This document shows positions 10,136-21,433 of a stretch of DNA of 64,000 nucleotides, in pieces. The position numbers and the translations under genes are program-made. This stretch comes from Rhizoclosmatium globosum (taxonomy: Eukaryota; Chytridiomycota; Chytridiomycetes; Chytridiales; Chytriomycetaceae), in assembly GCA_002104985.1 (NCBI GenBank), contig MCGO01000057.1:1-64000 (forward strand). Reading direction: 5' to 3'. Positions within the stretch are counted from its first letter, which is position 1. Each line of letters starts with the position of its first letter. The notes beneath the pieces were generated by a model. That model did not search any database. It saw only the letters and a list, made by a program, of their open reading frames with translations, and was not told the DNA's origin.

Positions 10136-12748
10136 TCAATTGATATATGCCTTGAAAGCGCTCTCATTCATTATCTTGTTTGCCTCATCCATAACTCCAT
10201 TGACAGCAGCAGTCACAGCAGTACATTCACGTACAACAACAGCCAATCGCGCTACTTCTTCCTTCACGTCTGCAATCGTTAAAGTGCTTGCATTGTTTAC
10301 CTGCGCCAAATGCGTTTGTGTGTGTCTTTCAATAACTTCCTTGACACGATACTGCGTGTTCAAGATTCTTTCAAACGCATCAACAGCCTCTGCGTGTTTG
10401 CGGGTCACAAGAATACGCACTTGGTCTTGAAATAGAGCTTGCAAATCTTTGGCAGAGACATAAGGACGCGTTGTAGTTTCCTGCGTCATGAATACACTCA
10501 TTTCATGAAGGCAGTAATCAGTGGTAGCTGTCTGATCAAGAGAAATCTCCACAACGTTGGTCCCGCCCTGTTGATTCAATTTGAGAAGTGGGATAGTCCA
10601 AGAATCACGAGCCGGACACTTTCCACCAAGAACTTCAGGCCCTCCAACATCATGCAACGTGCGAGGATCGTATCGTTTGCGGAGCACATGGCCATTGATT
10701 GTGACGGTTACTTCAGCGTGGCCTTGCATGGCACGCTCCTCGTGCGGAATATACTTGGTTTGATGCAGAAGAGACAGATAGGCATGAGTCAAGGCCTTTT
10801 CTGGCGTCTTAAATGTGAAGGACATGGTTTTAGACCCTCCAGACACTGTGAGTGCATGAGCTCCACCAGTTGCACAGCACAAAGGTTTGAACTCTCCCCC
10901 CTTGAATGCAATCTCTGATGATACCACATGTTTCTGTGAAAGTTGCACATTCTTCATAATCCTCCCTCCCCCATCGTTCTCGTACTTTATACACGCTTTG
11001 ACGAGTTGTTGAGTATGGCCCGATTCGACACGGGCAGAGCGCAAGATTGCAGCAATTTCAGCGAAGCATATAAGAGGGTCTTCAAAACTGATTGGTGTAT
11101 AGCTGGCACTTGAACAGAATACTTGCAACCCTTTCTCATTGATACGACTTATTGTTTTCTGCCAACGTTGACAAATGCCATCAAGAGCAGTTGAGAACGC
11201 AGATGCGCTGACATGAATTGCCGAAGTTGTGGCCTTGGTGAGGAACGCCACAGCCTCATTGATGCTATGTTCGTCGTTGAGCTGTGTCGTTTCGCTTAAG
11301 CAGATTGCCGTGTAGTCAACATTGATATTGTGAACAAGCTTTCTCAAGTCTTTCTGTTGGACAAGTAAGCCGATTACTGGTTTAGAAATAAAAAACTTAC
11401 GTAATGTTGTTCAACCTCATCAGACACTTCACCGTTTACGAAATCCAAAAATTGCTGGTGCATTCTTTGCAACTCTTCGACACGGTTTTTGGCAACGCCA
11501 TCCCGATATCTCGTAATCTGTGTCTTGCATTCTACACTAACCAAATGAAGGCTCGCAAGAATACTGGCGCATCCTGTTTTGACCCGCATAGCATCGGCAT
11601 ACACGACAGAACGAATGAGAGCATGTTCAAAGTCGTGCCAATGGGTGTGCTCCAGTATTCCCTCTGCCGACAGACCAGTCCAATCAAACAACGTCATTTC
11701 CAAATCCGAAAAACTCTTTACAATTGGCTTTGGCTTAAATTTGTTACTGAACGTGTTAATGGCCAGAGGTGTGAGCCACTTGAAGTTTTCTTGAAAAACA
11801 GCGTTATCTTCTTTGAAGGAGGAGTTGCAAATGATGGAGCGTGCAATCAAGGCTTTTGTTGCAGAGACAAAGAAAACACAGTCTTTCGACACCTCTTTAC
11901 CGGAATAGGTTTGGACTCTGGCACATGTCTTAGCACGCAGTTCCTCATATTCCACCAAGTCTGGTCCGATGTGATCAGCTTTGTTCACAACCACAAGAAC
12001 ACCATGCAAATGCCCTCTTTCGGCAACAATTGTTTCAAACAATTCAGCCTCTGCCTGACTGCCCTGCTGGGTATAGTCCAGAACAACAATGAGTACGTCA
12101 GCAGCATGCATGTAACTTCTCCACCGGTTCCTGATTCTATCAGAGCAGTCTTCGTTGGTGCCAGGACAGTCGCGCAAGACAACGTCAACTTCCGTCTGTG
12201 GCATGTACGGGAAGGGCATGTTGGTGCAGAGTTCGCTGTTGGCTGCCTCGTCGACATCTCCCTCGAAAATGGAGTCTCGCAGATTCTTGTTGATTTCGTC
12301 CAAGAATTCCCGTGCTTCCGATATTCCAGCTGGATTTGCATCAACGTCAAGCAGAATATCACGTTCTCCATCAGACAGGGACTGGATAGTAATGCGAGGG
12401 GATTTTTGGTTCTGATTCGTGGGACTATGCACGAAAGTCATCATTGTCGCAGTCATTGGCTTGCTGGCTGTGGGACTGATTTGGTTCCCTAAGACCGCAT
12501 TCAAAAGGGAGCTTTTGCCGGCGTTTACGGTTCCTACAAGCATGATGGTTGTACCGCCAGTGCTGCTTTGTTCCTGCCACTTGCGAAGCGCCGAAAAGGC
12601 TGAAAGGTTTCCTTTTCTATTTGTTGTGCTGGATTAGGTTTGTTGGTGGAGAAGGTTTGTCTGAAGTTCTGTACCTTCCCATATCCTCCATCAGGGGCAG
12701 CAAGCGGGAGCTCTCAGCTTCAAGCTTCTTCACCGTCTGTTTGTACAT
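10136..12748 (-). CDS. Dynamin-like GTPase with beta-rich C-terminal module (copy A)
   Basis: Exons 12748-12675, 12616-11401 and 11353-10136 (minus strand); 835 aa. The G domain has P-loop GTVNAGKSS (about 53-61), switch II DCPGTNE (about 174-180) and base-recognition NKAD (about 235-238). This matches dynamin-superfamily/GTP-binding remodelling proteins that cage nucleotide and act on membranes. Helical segments follow. Near residues 580-720 is a beta-rich block with AEVTVTINGH, the short motif RYDP, and WTIPLL...GTNVVEISL, reminiscent of galactose-binding or jelly-roll folds. The same block occurs in the divergent neighbour at 12899, so the two are paralogues. The family cannot be narrowed further (IRG/GBP-like or bacterial-dynamin-like) from sequence by eye. 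The start was chosen because the short first exon joins in phase. Confidence 0.8.
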
Positions 12749-12898
12749 ATTTTCGGGGATTCACTGAAAGATTTCCTGTTCTGTACTTAACTGCTTTGTA
12801 CCGTTATTGTAATAACAGTTAAGACTCGGGATTTTAAAAGACACAAAACCTGCCTTGAACCTGTACAACTTCTTTGACCTTCCAATCCAATCACCTGA
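12749..12898. promoter_or_regulatory. Divergent promoter between the two dynamin-like genes
   Basis: A 150-bp spacer between two start codons facing outward. It includes the palindrome GTTATT-GT-AATAAC at 12803-12816. A role in shared control is inferred only from position and symmetry. Confidence 0.3.
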
Positions 12899-15347
12899 AT
12901 GAATTTGCAAGAAGTGAAGAACGCTATTGCCTGTCTCAAAGCCCTGGAAGCTGCCACTGAGTTTGATAGCAGGATAGACGACGCTCTGAAAGTCCTTGCA
13001 ACGGCTGACGTTGGAGGCACCAACCACGAAATAGTCGTGGCAGTGGCTGGACTCATCAATTCAGGAAAGAGTACAATCATTAACGCATTGCTGGCGACTG
13101 GATTGTGTCCAATGGGAGACGAGCCGGAAACTGGAGTCGCACTCACTATTCGCGCTCTGATAAGAGAACAAGCAAACATGGATCTTTATTCCAACAATAC
13201 TGATTCATCGTTCTCACTCGTCGGTTCAGGGAACGCTGAGAAACTCCGTGCCCATCTCAAGACGATAAATACCAGTGTTCGCAAAGTACCTCTTGAAACG
13301 TCCACAAAGGCATCCACACACTCGGTGAATGGAAATTTTCAGTTCCTTAGGAACCTTAGTACATCTTCCAGCTCTAAAGTCTCTCTGCTTGATCTCCCCG
13401 GAACAAATGAAGCGGGAGCCTTGCATATTCAAGCCTTGGGCAAGGACCATATCGCTTTGGCCGACGTTCTTCTTGTTGTTACAGATGCAACTCAGATGGA
13501 AACTGATGCTGAATATCGGTTTTGGCAGAGGCTCGCATCCTCAAATATTCAAGCACGAATCATTGTGTTTGTCAACAAGGTGGATACTCTTGATGACTCG
13601 GACGATGGAGAAAGCGTCACAACACGCCTTGTCAGTCTTGTAAAGCGGTACACAAATGATGCCATTAGCTTGGAGCCATCACAAGTCTTTGCTGGAAATG
13701 CGTCCCAATCTCTTGTTGCAAAGAGTGTTCTTCTGCGCCGAGAATCAATTGCCAAGGTCCCATGCGACAACTTGGAATGGCTTCCCAAATTATGCAAGAA
13801 CAGCTTAAACGTTTCTATTACAGGGTGGTCCTCCATTCACGACCTGGAATCCAAACTGATGAAAGCTCTTGGTGGGACGTCCTGTGAAAACATTTTGACA
13901 CACAACAAATGGGCAGACTTTGAAGACGGAATCTCAAACGCTGTCGCAGTTGCAAATCAGAGTCGTGAAGAACGTTGTTTACATCGAATTCAGTCAGTTT
14001 GTGCTTCCATGTTGAATGTTTGTGATTCTATTACCGCCATTCTCAAAGAAAAACTGGTGTCTGCCCAAGCAGAGCTCAATACACACATCGCTTTGGAAAA
14101 GAAATTGGAGGAACAAGTGCGGGTTTGCATCAATAATTGGGTGGACACTGAACAAGTGAGTTTATTATTTGAACTTAACCCAAAACCTTACATAAAACCC
14201 ATAGGCGCGACTTTTTGATGCCATCCAAACACCATTGTCAAACTTGTATCCAAAATTGGTGGAAGCTACAAACAAAATCTCAAGATTCGTTGAAGCAACT
14301 GACTTGGCAACCATCGAAAAGGTTATCAAAACGCTCGCAAAGGAGACCAAACTATATAGCGATGCTATTTCAAAGGGAATTGAACACATTGGTGTCAATA
14401 TTGCTGAATCTCGAACACGTTTGGAGTCCAGGCTCTTGCAAGACTGTTGCGAACAAAGTAGTATTGAAATATTACCATCGGCAGCAAGATCTGACACCAT
14501 CAAATTGCTTTTGTCTTTGACAAAGTCGTTATCATCCAGAATTGTTGATCTGAGCAAGAGTGAGTTGGATGGCTTTCTCAAAACAAGCCTGAGATTCTCG
14601 AGCGGCCCATCCAAGACATATTCAGAATATCTCCAGTATGGAGATACTAGTACTGTTATTAGTGTTGGAATACCAGGAAGTGTATCAGAAGGTGGATGCT
14701 GGAAACTTGGCCATAACACGAGGCTCCAATTCTTCATCAAACTGCCGTCCAATGCGGTAGGACTTCCATGTATGCTGAATTTGAAGCATTTGACTAGCGA
14801 TGCTGGACGGTCATCTCGTGCTGAAGTGACAGTCAAGTACAATGGACGAAACATTCGAAGTCGATACGACCCATTTCAATTCCATTCACCCAATGGGGGT
14901 AGAGTGGGATTTCATAGCTACGCGGAAGATAGTTGGTTTGTCGATGGGTCCTTCAACAATTCAAACTGTGCTTGTGTCGAAATCTTCTACGTTTCTGGCA
15001 CATCGAAGTACTGGCTGCAACAAATTGGGATCTCTTGTGAGCTTCCTGGCAATCAAATCAAGCAAGTTGATGTTGGTAAATTGTGTCTATTATATGCTGG
15101 TCGAGTTTCGGAGCTGATTGTAAGCGCAAGGAAGAATATGCTGGACGAAATTCTGCCTGTGTTTAGCGATTTGCGGAGTATACCAGAAGAAATTGGAGTT
15201 TTGTTTGAGGTTCTGCATGGTTTTGCAGTTCACCAGAATCAGCTTGATGAGTATAAACAGACTCTCGAACAGGTTGCTGCATTGAAGATTGTGATTGCAA
15301 GCATGAGTTCGGAACGAGAGAGCTGTTCATTAAGTCAGATGGTGTGA
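12899..15347 (+). CDS. Dynamin-like GTPase with beta-rich C-terminal module (copy B)
   Basis: Exons 12899-14155 and 14205-15347; 799 aa. G domain: GLINSGKST (51-59), DLPGTNE (165-171), NKVD (226-229). A helical middle region (about 350-560) would form the dynamin stalk. The C-terminal half has the same beta-rich module as the paralogue at 10136-12748, with AEVTVKYNG, the motif RYDP and an aromatic-Asp-Ser-Trp stretch before a Val-rich strand. Sequence identity to the paralogue is low outside the motifs, so the duplication is old. The gene runs head-to-head with copy A across 150 bp. The likely role is GTP-driven membrane binding or remodelling; target membrane unknown. No membrane segment is evident. 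Confidence 0.8.
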
Positions 15348-15477
15348 TGTGTAGTTGGAGCTTCTTTGAGTGGAAGATGATAACTATATTTGGTAAATCA
15401 AGAAATCAAAATCGATTTTTATTCTATTAAAGTTACGTTCTCGACAATCATGACGGAATAAAACGTTACCATCTTTG

Positions 15478-15770
15478 TCAACAAAGATATTCAGATTCAT
15501 TCGGGGAAGTGTGGGTGAAAGGTGAATGTGTGGCGTATTTGGTAATGTCTATTATTTGCATTTGGAAGGGAATGGTTTAGAGTACAAAATTAAGGAAAAC
15601 AGTCAGGTCCTAGTTTCGCGATGGAGGTTGTCAAGAGACAGCCAACTTGTGTGTCAGTTGCGAGTCGAGTGAAGGAACGTGCGTTGCGTGCTCAGGCTGT
15701 TTTCCATGCACCCCATTTCCGTGTCTATGATTGTGATGATGTGATTGGAGTTGAAGTTGCAGGTGCGCCA
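15478..15770 (+). pseudogene. Truncated copy of the glycerol-3-phosphate dehydrogenase gene
   Basis: This stretch is closely similar to 26250-26567 inside the GpsA-type gene, in the same orientation. The match covers the end of one exon, the following intron (GTAATG...ACAG) and nearly all of the next exon, then stops exactly where that exon ends. About 27 nt are missing near 15515 relative to the source. Because the intron is kept, this is a DNA-level duplication and not a retrocopy. The copy has no start and ends in unrelated AT-rich sequence. The rest of the gap 15348-15838 shows nothing else. Confidence 0.8.
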
Positions 15771-15838
15771 TTCCATATGTTGTTGCTGATTCAAAATTAA
15801 TATCATTTATTTATTTTTTACTATTAAGTTGACGTCGA

Positions 15839-16580
15839 CTAACGCAAATCAATGTCGTGCTGGTCGACTTCCGTCTTCACTTCCTTCTTTGGTTGCTCAA
15901 CTTGCTGCACCTCTGCTTCCTTCGCGTCAAGGTTGTTTTGATTAGGATCGATAGCAACTAACTCTCCAGTTTCAAGAGTCTTCTCCAAATTGTGTGCAAG
16001 CCCTGGCATCTTTTCCTCCAACATTTCCGCGCCCTGGGTTTTGATGAACTCTTTTGTCTATTTCGTCATTAGCATTCATTCGACGAAGAAAGATGGATAT
16101 GTACATACTACATTCTTCCAATCTTCCAAACCATTCAGGTTCTTTGTGTGCTCCTTTGCAAACAAGATGGCATTTTTGACCATTCCATCCTTCATTCCGG
16201 TAACGTCCAGCTTGTCGATTTTTGCCTTCACTTCCGACAACTTCTTTTCTGTTCCGTTTGGCGCATTCTTTTTGTTTTCCTCTGAGCAGTCTGCGTTGAT
16301 ACAAAGGATCGCAATCACAGCGACCACAGCGATCACAGCACCAACAGGACCAGTCTGAAGCTTGTTTAGGACAGCGCATAATTCACATTCAAGCTAAAGT
16401 ACGTACTCCCAAGGAAGCGCCTGCGACCGATAGAAGGACCTGAGTGGCCAGTCCCTTGTTCTTTGCCTCTTTTTCTTTCTTCTCGTGCTTTTCCTCGGCT
16501 GTGGTCAATCCGTCGGTGTTGCCAATGTCTTCGATCTCACGAGGGACCTCAGGTTCAAGAACGGCATTCTCATTCGTCAT
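15839..16580 (-). CDS. Small single-pass membrane protein, charged tails
   Basis: Exons 16580-16407, 16354-16112 and 16033-15839 (minus strand); 203 aa. The N-terminal 45 residues are acidic/lysine-rich (KHEKKEKEAKNK). They are followed by two neighbouring hydrophobic stretches, an Ala/Leu/Val one ending exon 1 and VGAVIAVVAVIAIL at the start of exon 2, forming one long or two short membrane segments around residues 45-75. The rest is a Lys/Glu-rich helix with no recognisable domain. The ATG lies only 35 bp from the start of the AAA ATPase gene on the other strand, so the two are almost certainly co-regulated. The protein could anchor that ATPase to a membrane; this is inference from position. 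Family not recognised. Confidence 0.65.
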
Positions 16581-16615
16581 TTGATGATTAAATTGTTGCA
16601 ACAAAAACAAACAAA
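16581..16615. promoter_or_regulatory. 35-bp start-to-start divergent spacer
   Basis: Only 35 bp separate the start codons of the small membrane protein (minus) and the AAA ATPase (plus). The spacer is A/T-rich. Each gene's 5' UTR or promoter must therefore overlap the other's first exon, unless a start codon is mis-called. Confidence 0.5.
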
Positions 16616-19600
16616 ATGGTTCAAGTCTATGTCCAAATGGGTGCCAATGCCCCCGCAATTGCGTACAACGTTTGGAGAAAGGAGAACACCGAAACACTCG
16701 ACGCCGAACCAGACGTGCACGACGAGTCTGAGGCAATTTTGGTGCTGCGAAAGGCGGTCGTGAACCTGGTGCCAAAGTCCTGGAAACTCACTCACGAGAC
16801 TGTCTTGAGAGCTCCGAGAGACGATCCGTATGCTGCCCTCATGCCGCTTTCGCAAGATGCCTACACCCCCTTTGATCCAAGTACGTGTGTACATTCACTT
16901 GCCATCATTTATTAACAACGTTCTTTCTACTGTAGAAACTGAAAAGTTTGTTCTGCTGCCGGAGCTCATGTTAATCTTTGCTCAGAAGATGGCAGAGGAT
17001 CAAAAACAGGCTTTGGAGGAGGCGGCAGAAGCAAAGAAAGCTAAACCAGACGTCAATCAAGGACAACTTGTGAAATTGGACTACAATTCTGGGGCATATG
17101 TTAACCATTTTGGGACCACTCTGTTGATGACACTGGATAGTTTTGAAACGAACCCGGAATTGAGAAACGATGCAAATCGCGATGTCTTTTTGCGTATAAT
17201 GAAGGAATGCTTTGTGCCTTGGGCCATACGCGGATTCCGAAAACGTCCGGCTGGATTGTTGCTTCACGGCCCTCCAGGTTTGTTCAACCTCTCAAAACCA
17301 ACCATGGCTGAATCTTATTCCCATTTTAGGAAACGGAAAGTCCTTTTTAGTTTTCAACTATATTCAGAAATACCTCAAGTTTGAGTTCACAAGCGAAAAT
17401 GTTGCTTCGTCCCGTTTTTCATCAAGTAAGGTTGGAGAGGGAGAGGCGAAGATGCGCGCAGAGGCGGATATTTGCAAGAATGACAGGACGAAGCTGTATG
17501 TTATGTTCATTGACGAAATCGACTCGATTGGTGGGGATCGTAATCTCAAGGTTCGACTCTTTTTTCTTTCTCCTCTTTCTCTTACTGTGCCACTCCCCTT
17601 CATCAAGGAAAACCAAGGTTACAAGACCGATTACCTGAACCAGTTGCTTGCCATCATTGGTCAGCCAAACTACTCGAACCTGTTTGTTATTGGAGCTACA
17701 AACTACAAGGCACGTCTGGATGATGCTTTGATCCGTGACGGTCGTTTGGAAAAGCATTACTACTTACCGTCATTGACGCGAGACCGCCGCTTGGCCCATT
17801 TCAGCAGCAAACTGGCTTCAGTGCTCAACGCTGTATACGAGAGTCCCATATTCTCCTTCACAGATGTTGAAACCGCGTTAGAGCTTGACGTTGTCTTTAT
17901 GGGCCTTTTGGAACGTAACACTATCAACTTTACATTTGCTCAGTTTGACGGATTCTGTTTAAGTGTCGAATCTGCAATCAAACGAGAAAAGTGGATTGGC
18001 AGCCCACAAATTCTTCAAGACATTTTGGAGTTGCGAAACGGTGCCTCTCCACTCTTTTTGAATGTGCTGTTGCGTCGGGTGCTCGCGACTTATTTGAAGC
18101 CGTGCATTGAAGAGTACATTCAAACATCGTCTTTGGACAACCTCAAGTACAATCGACAATTTGTTGACACCTCAGTCTCTTCCGATGCTGTTGTACACTA
18201 TGCTGATACATTATACAAGTTTGTCGACGATCAGGTACAATCGTATTCCGCGATTGCCAGACTCACTGGCCGATACATTGTCAATTTATCAAACTCTGAA
18301 AGGTACTTCACCCATTTCCTGAATTTTTGGCTGCATACTTATAGTTTATAGTGAGTTCCCGCGTTTCTTTGCCGAACTTGCCCAAAGTCCGTTTCTGGCC
18401 AACACTCCACGTTTGATTGAGTCTGTATTTGCGTGCAAGGACCATTACTTTTCCGACTCCATTGCGACCAAAATGATCCAGCCTCTCATCAAAGCGCGTG
18501 GATATGAGTACGTCCAGATTATTGATCGTGATTCTGTCAATGTGGATGAAGAATCCAGTGTTTATGATGCACTCGTTGAAAAGTACGAAGAAGGCTTGAC
18601 TCTCGGCAAGACTGGTATCAACGGATTGATTATCATCTCCCTCAGCGACTTGCTGGGACAAATATTCAAATTCAGGACTGTGGAAAAGACAAGTGACCGT
18701 ATCTTTGTCGAAAACGTGGTCAAAACCGATGAGGCAAAACGCAAGGAAGTCAATCACAATAAAGAAGTCAAGAATTCAGACACTCAGCAAATAACATCGG
18801 ATGTCAAAAATGCTCTGGGCATATCAAGCAAAGAAGAAAATTCGACTGCTATGGAACAGTTACAATCACGTCTCAATCGGGTTGAATTCAGTAACAGCAT
18901 TGTTGATTCCAAGTCACTTCAAAACCAAAATAATCTTACTGCATCCAAGGAAAGCCGCACTGCCAAGGACAAGATATCCACTCGAAACGTCTCTCTAGAG
19001 CACCAAAAGCAACAAAATATGTCTGCCTTTGAGGCAAATCAATCCACTTCCGGAAACTCCACCAGGGATTTGAGTGGATCCTCCCATTCTGTCACCAATA
19101 TTGATCGAAAATCCCATACTTCTTATAAAGAAAAATCAACGACAACGGACCGTGGCAAAAACACGTCAGAAGGATCAAGAAACGACAACAAGGAAACTTC
19201 TGCAGCGACAACGTTCAACTTTAACAGACGAAGTGGTTCCGGTTGGAGAGACGAGGACCAACAAGCAGCTGAATCCAGAGACGAATCGTTTCGCCGTTCC
19301 GAAATCGAAAGTCATATTTCGCGTGAAAAGTCGTATGGAAACAGAGCGGAAAAAACTGAGCAAGATGTAATGAAGGAGACAGATGAGCTCCGCTCACAAA
19401 TTACGGACCAGCAGATCAAGGCAACTCAGGAGCAAATCAGTGAACTGAAGAGTTCTGGACGCACCGACGAAGCGCGGGTTTTGTCAAACTGGTTGCGAGA
19501 ATGCACTGTTAAAGTCACGGCAAATGAGGCGAATAGTCTGGCCAAGACTCGTCAAACGGATACCAGTGAAGGAACCCATGAAAGCAGTGAAAATCTAAAA

Positions 19601-20433
19601 ACAGACAGTAGCAATCGTACTTCAAATACCTCAGCAACAAAATCAGTTGTATGTGAAGTGTGAGTATGTTTTCTCAAGCGAGACAGTTTTGCAAATGCGA
19701 AAGTTTAACCTTGATTTTCTTTTGAAGGCGCACGTCCAAGGATCAGACCCACGATCACATTATCGAAGAAGAGCTTCTCCATCCCAAGATTCTCGATGTG
19801 GTAGCTCGATTTGCCGGCGCCACAAGCACTCGATTGAATGCTTTCAACACCAAGAACGGACCCGATATTCTCTTTATCGTGGAGCACGAAAATGTAGACG
19901 CCATGTTGAAACGAGCCATCGGTTGGGGATCTTTGAAACCGGAACGGCCGTTCTTTGACGGCGTCAACAGGCTGACTGTTTCGCATATGCACTTTGCGAA
20001 TAAGGATGATAACAACTTGTTTTGGGGGGAAGTGATCCAATCTGCACGTCGCGTCCGGCTTACAAGCTTGCACTTGAGAATTATTCTTCCAAAACACGGC
20101 CAGGCTGAAGCGTATTTGAACAATGCGAAGAAGACAGTGTTTAAAGATGTCTGGCCACTACTTGAAACAATCCACTTTGTTGGGTTCAAGACTGCATTCA
20201 ATGCGTATGGATTCTTTTCAGGCATGGGTGCTCAAACGGCTCCAAAATTGGTTGAAGTTTCATTTAATAACCTCATAATGGATGACACGCCAAAACAAAA
20301 GCTGAAGGGATTGCAGGTTGAAAGGTTGCTTTTCTTCAACTGTACCAGTAGCACCATCAATGGCTCCAAGTTGGAAAATAGAATTCAAAACGCACTAGCT
20401 CCAATCGACTCGGTATTGGCAACAACTGCGTAA
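16616..20433 (+). CDS. AAA+ ATPase with long Ser/Thr/Lys-rich region
   Basis: Exons 16616-16880, 16936-17277, 17330-17550, 17608-18302, 18352-19659 and 19728-20433; 1,178 aa. A single AAA module: Walker A GPPGNGKS (about 199-206, split by intron 2), Walker B YVMFIDEID (about 259-267), sensor-1 IGATN and the arginine-finger stretch ALIRDGRLEKHYYLP, all in canonical order. An N-terminal domain of about 190 residues precedes it. After the lid comes a low-complexity, highly polar region of about 300 residues rich in Ser, Thr, Asn, Lys and Glu, probably disordered or coiled. A folded C-terminal part of about 230 residues has no recognised domain. Members of this ATPase class thread or disassemble protein complexes as hexamers. 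It resembles the NSF/CDC48/katanin clade in motif style, but I cannot assign a subfamily. It is divergent with the small membrane protein. Confidence 0.82.
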
Positions 20434-20521
20434 ACAAACATTTTTGGTGATTGCATCACAAAAAATAGATTCCACATTTATTTTATACAGAAACAATAGA
20501 AGAATCAGGGAATCATGGGAT

Positions 20522-21310
20522 TCAGACAGAGTGTTTAGCGGAGGGATTGTATCCAGAGAGGATTGTGCGGACCTGTCTTTGCAACAGCTCAACCTCCGTG
20601 CGAAGGTTCTGAACCTCTTCCTTTGCAGCTTTAGCTTCTTCTTTGGCAGCTTCAGCTTCTTCTTTGGCAGCATTAGCTTCCTCCTTTGCATCAGCAACTT
20701 CGTTTTGAGCCTCTTCAAGTTTCTTGTTCCATTCCTCCATACTTGTCTCTACACCCTCAGGGATTCCCTGCAACGCCGATTCTAGTTCCTTTGAAGTTTT
20801 CTCGGCATGTTTGTCAATAGCAGCATGAGCTTCTGCAACAGATTCGTGGATGCGATTGAGGTGTGGATCCAAAATGTCGCGGACAGAAGCTTCGTCGACT
20901 CCAGTGCGTCCTTGCAAGATAAAGGCAAGAGCAAGGACAAGGTTCATGCTGAACTCGTTGGAGTTGAGATCATCCCTGTTAGCGACACGGACTGGTTTGA
21001 CATCAAGACTTGGAAACACTAGTTTTCTATCCTGCAGTCCAATTAAATGTGCATGTGTAGTCAGTAGCTTATTAAAATGTGAACAGTGTATTGGATTAGC
21101 TGTACTCACATTAAGCGAGAGATTCATCAAATCCATACTCTCCAATCGGTACGGCGTTGCATCAAACGAGTACTCGATTCGGGGATCCTTAAACAGAAAG
21201 AAAGAGGCTCTTGTCTTGTCGTCTGACTCGTCGGCTTCGGGTTCGATGCGGAGGATCCCGCGATCACCGTTGACGCAACACGGAAGCTCCAAAGTTGATG
21301 AAATGGTCAT
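20522..21310 (-). CDS. Coiled-coil protein of unknown function
   Basis: Exons 21310-21110 and 21031-20522 (minus strand); 236 aa. The intron of 78 nt is itself free of stops and a multiple of three, so an unspliced 262-aa form would also be readable. An upstream in-frame ATG at 21427 would lengthen the protein by 39 aa, including a hydrophobic stretch. I chose 21310 because that extension would overlap the upstream region of the divergent gene at 21434. The N-terminal half is globular and unrecognised. The C-terminal 70 residues are a heptad coiled coil with near-perfect repeats of AKEEA-type units. It lies convergent to the AAA gene (88 bp) and divergent to the GST-like gene (123 bp). Confidence 0.6.
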   Translation of the reverse strand: MTISSTLELPCCVNGDRGILRIEPEADESDDKTRASFFLFKDPRIEYSFDATPYRLESMDLMNLSLNVSTANPIHCSHFNKLLTTHAHLIGLQDRKLVFPSLDVKPVRVANRDDLNSNEFSMNLVLALAFILQGRTGVDEASVRDILDPHLNRIHESVAEAHAAIDKHAEKTSKELESALQGIPEGVETSMEEWNKKLEEAQNEVADAKEEANAAKEEAEAAKEEAKAAKEEVQNLRTEVELLQRQVRTILSGYNPSAKHSV

Positions 21311-21433
21311 TTTGTTGTTGATGTTGTTGTTGTTCTGATCTTGAACCTCAAAATGCCACGCTTCTGGAACAACACTCAGTACAGCAACAGCCAAAACTAC
21401 CCAACGCTTGTGACTTTCGAGACTCACGTGGTC

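Noticed and set aside
10140..12492. Long plus-strand ORFs (for example 11404-12492, 362 codons)
   Set aside because: They lie antisense to the dynamin-like gene A, whose frame carries clear GTPase motifs; the antisense translations show no domain.
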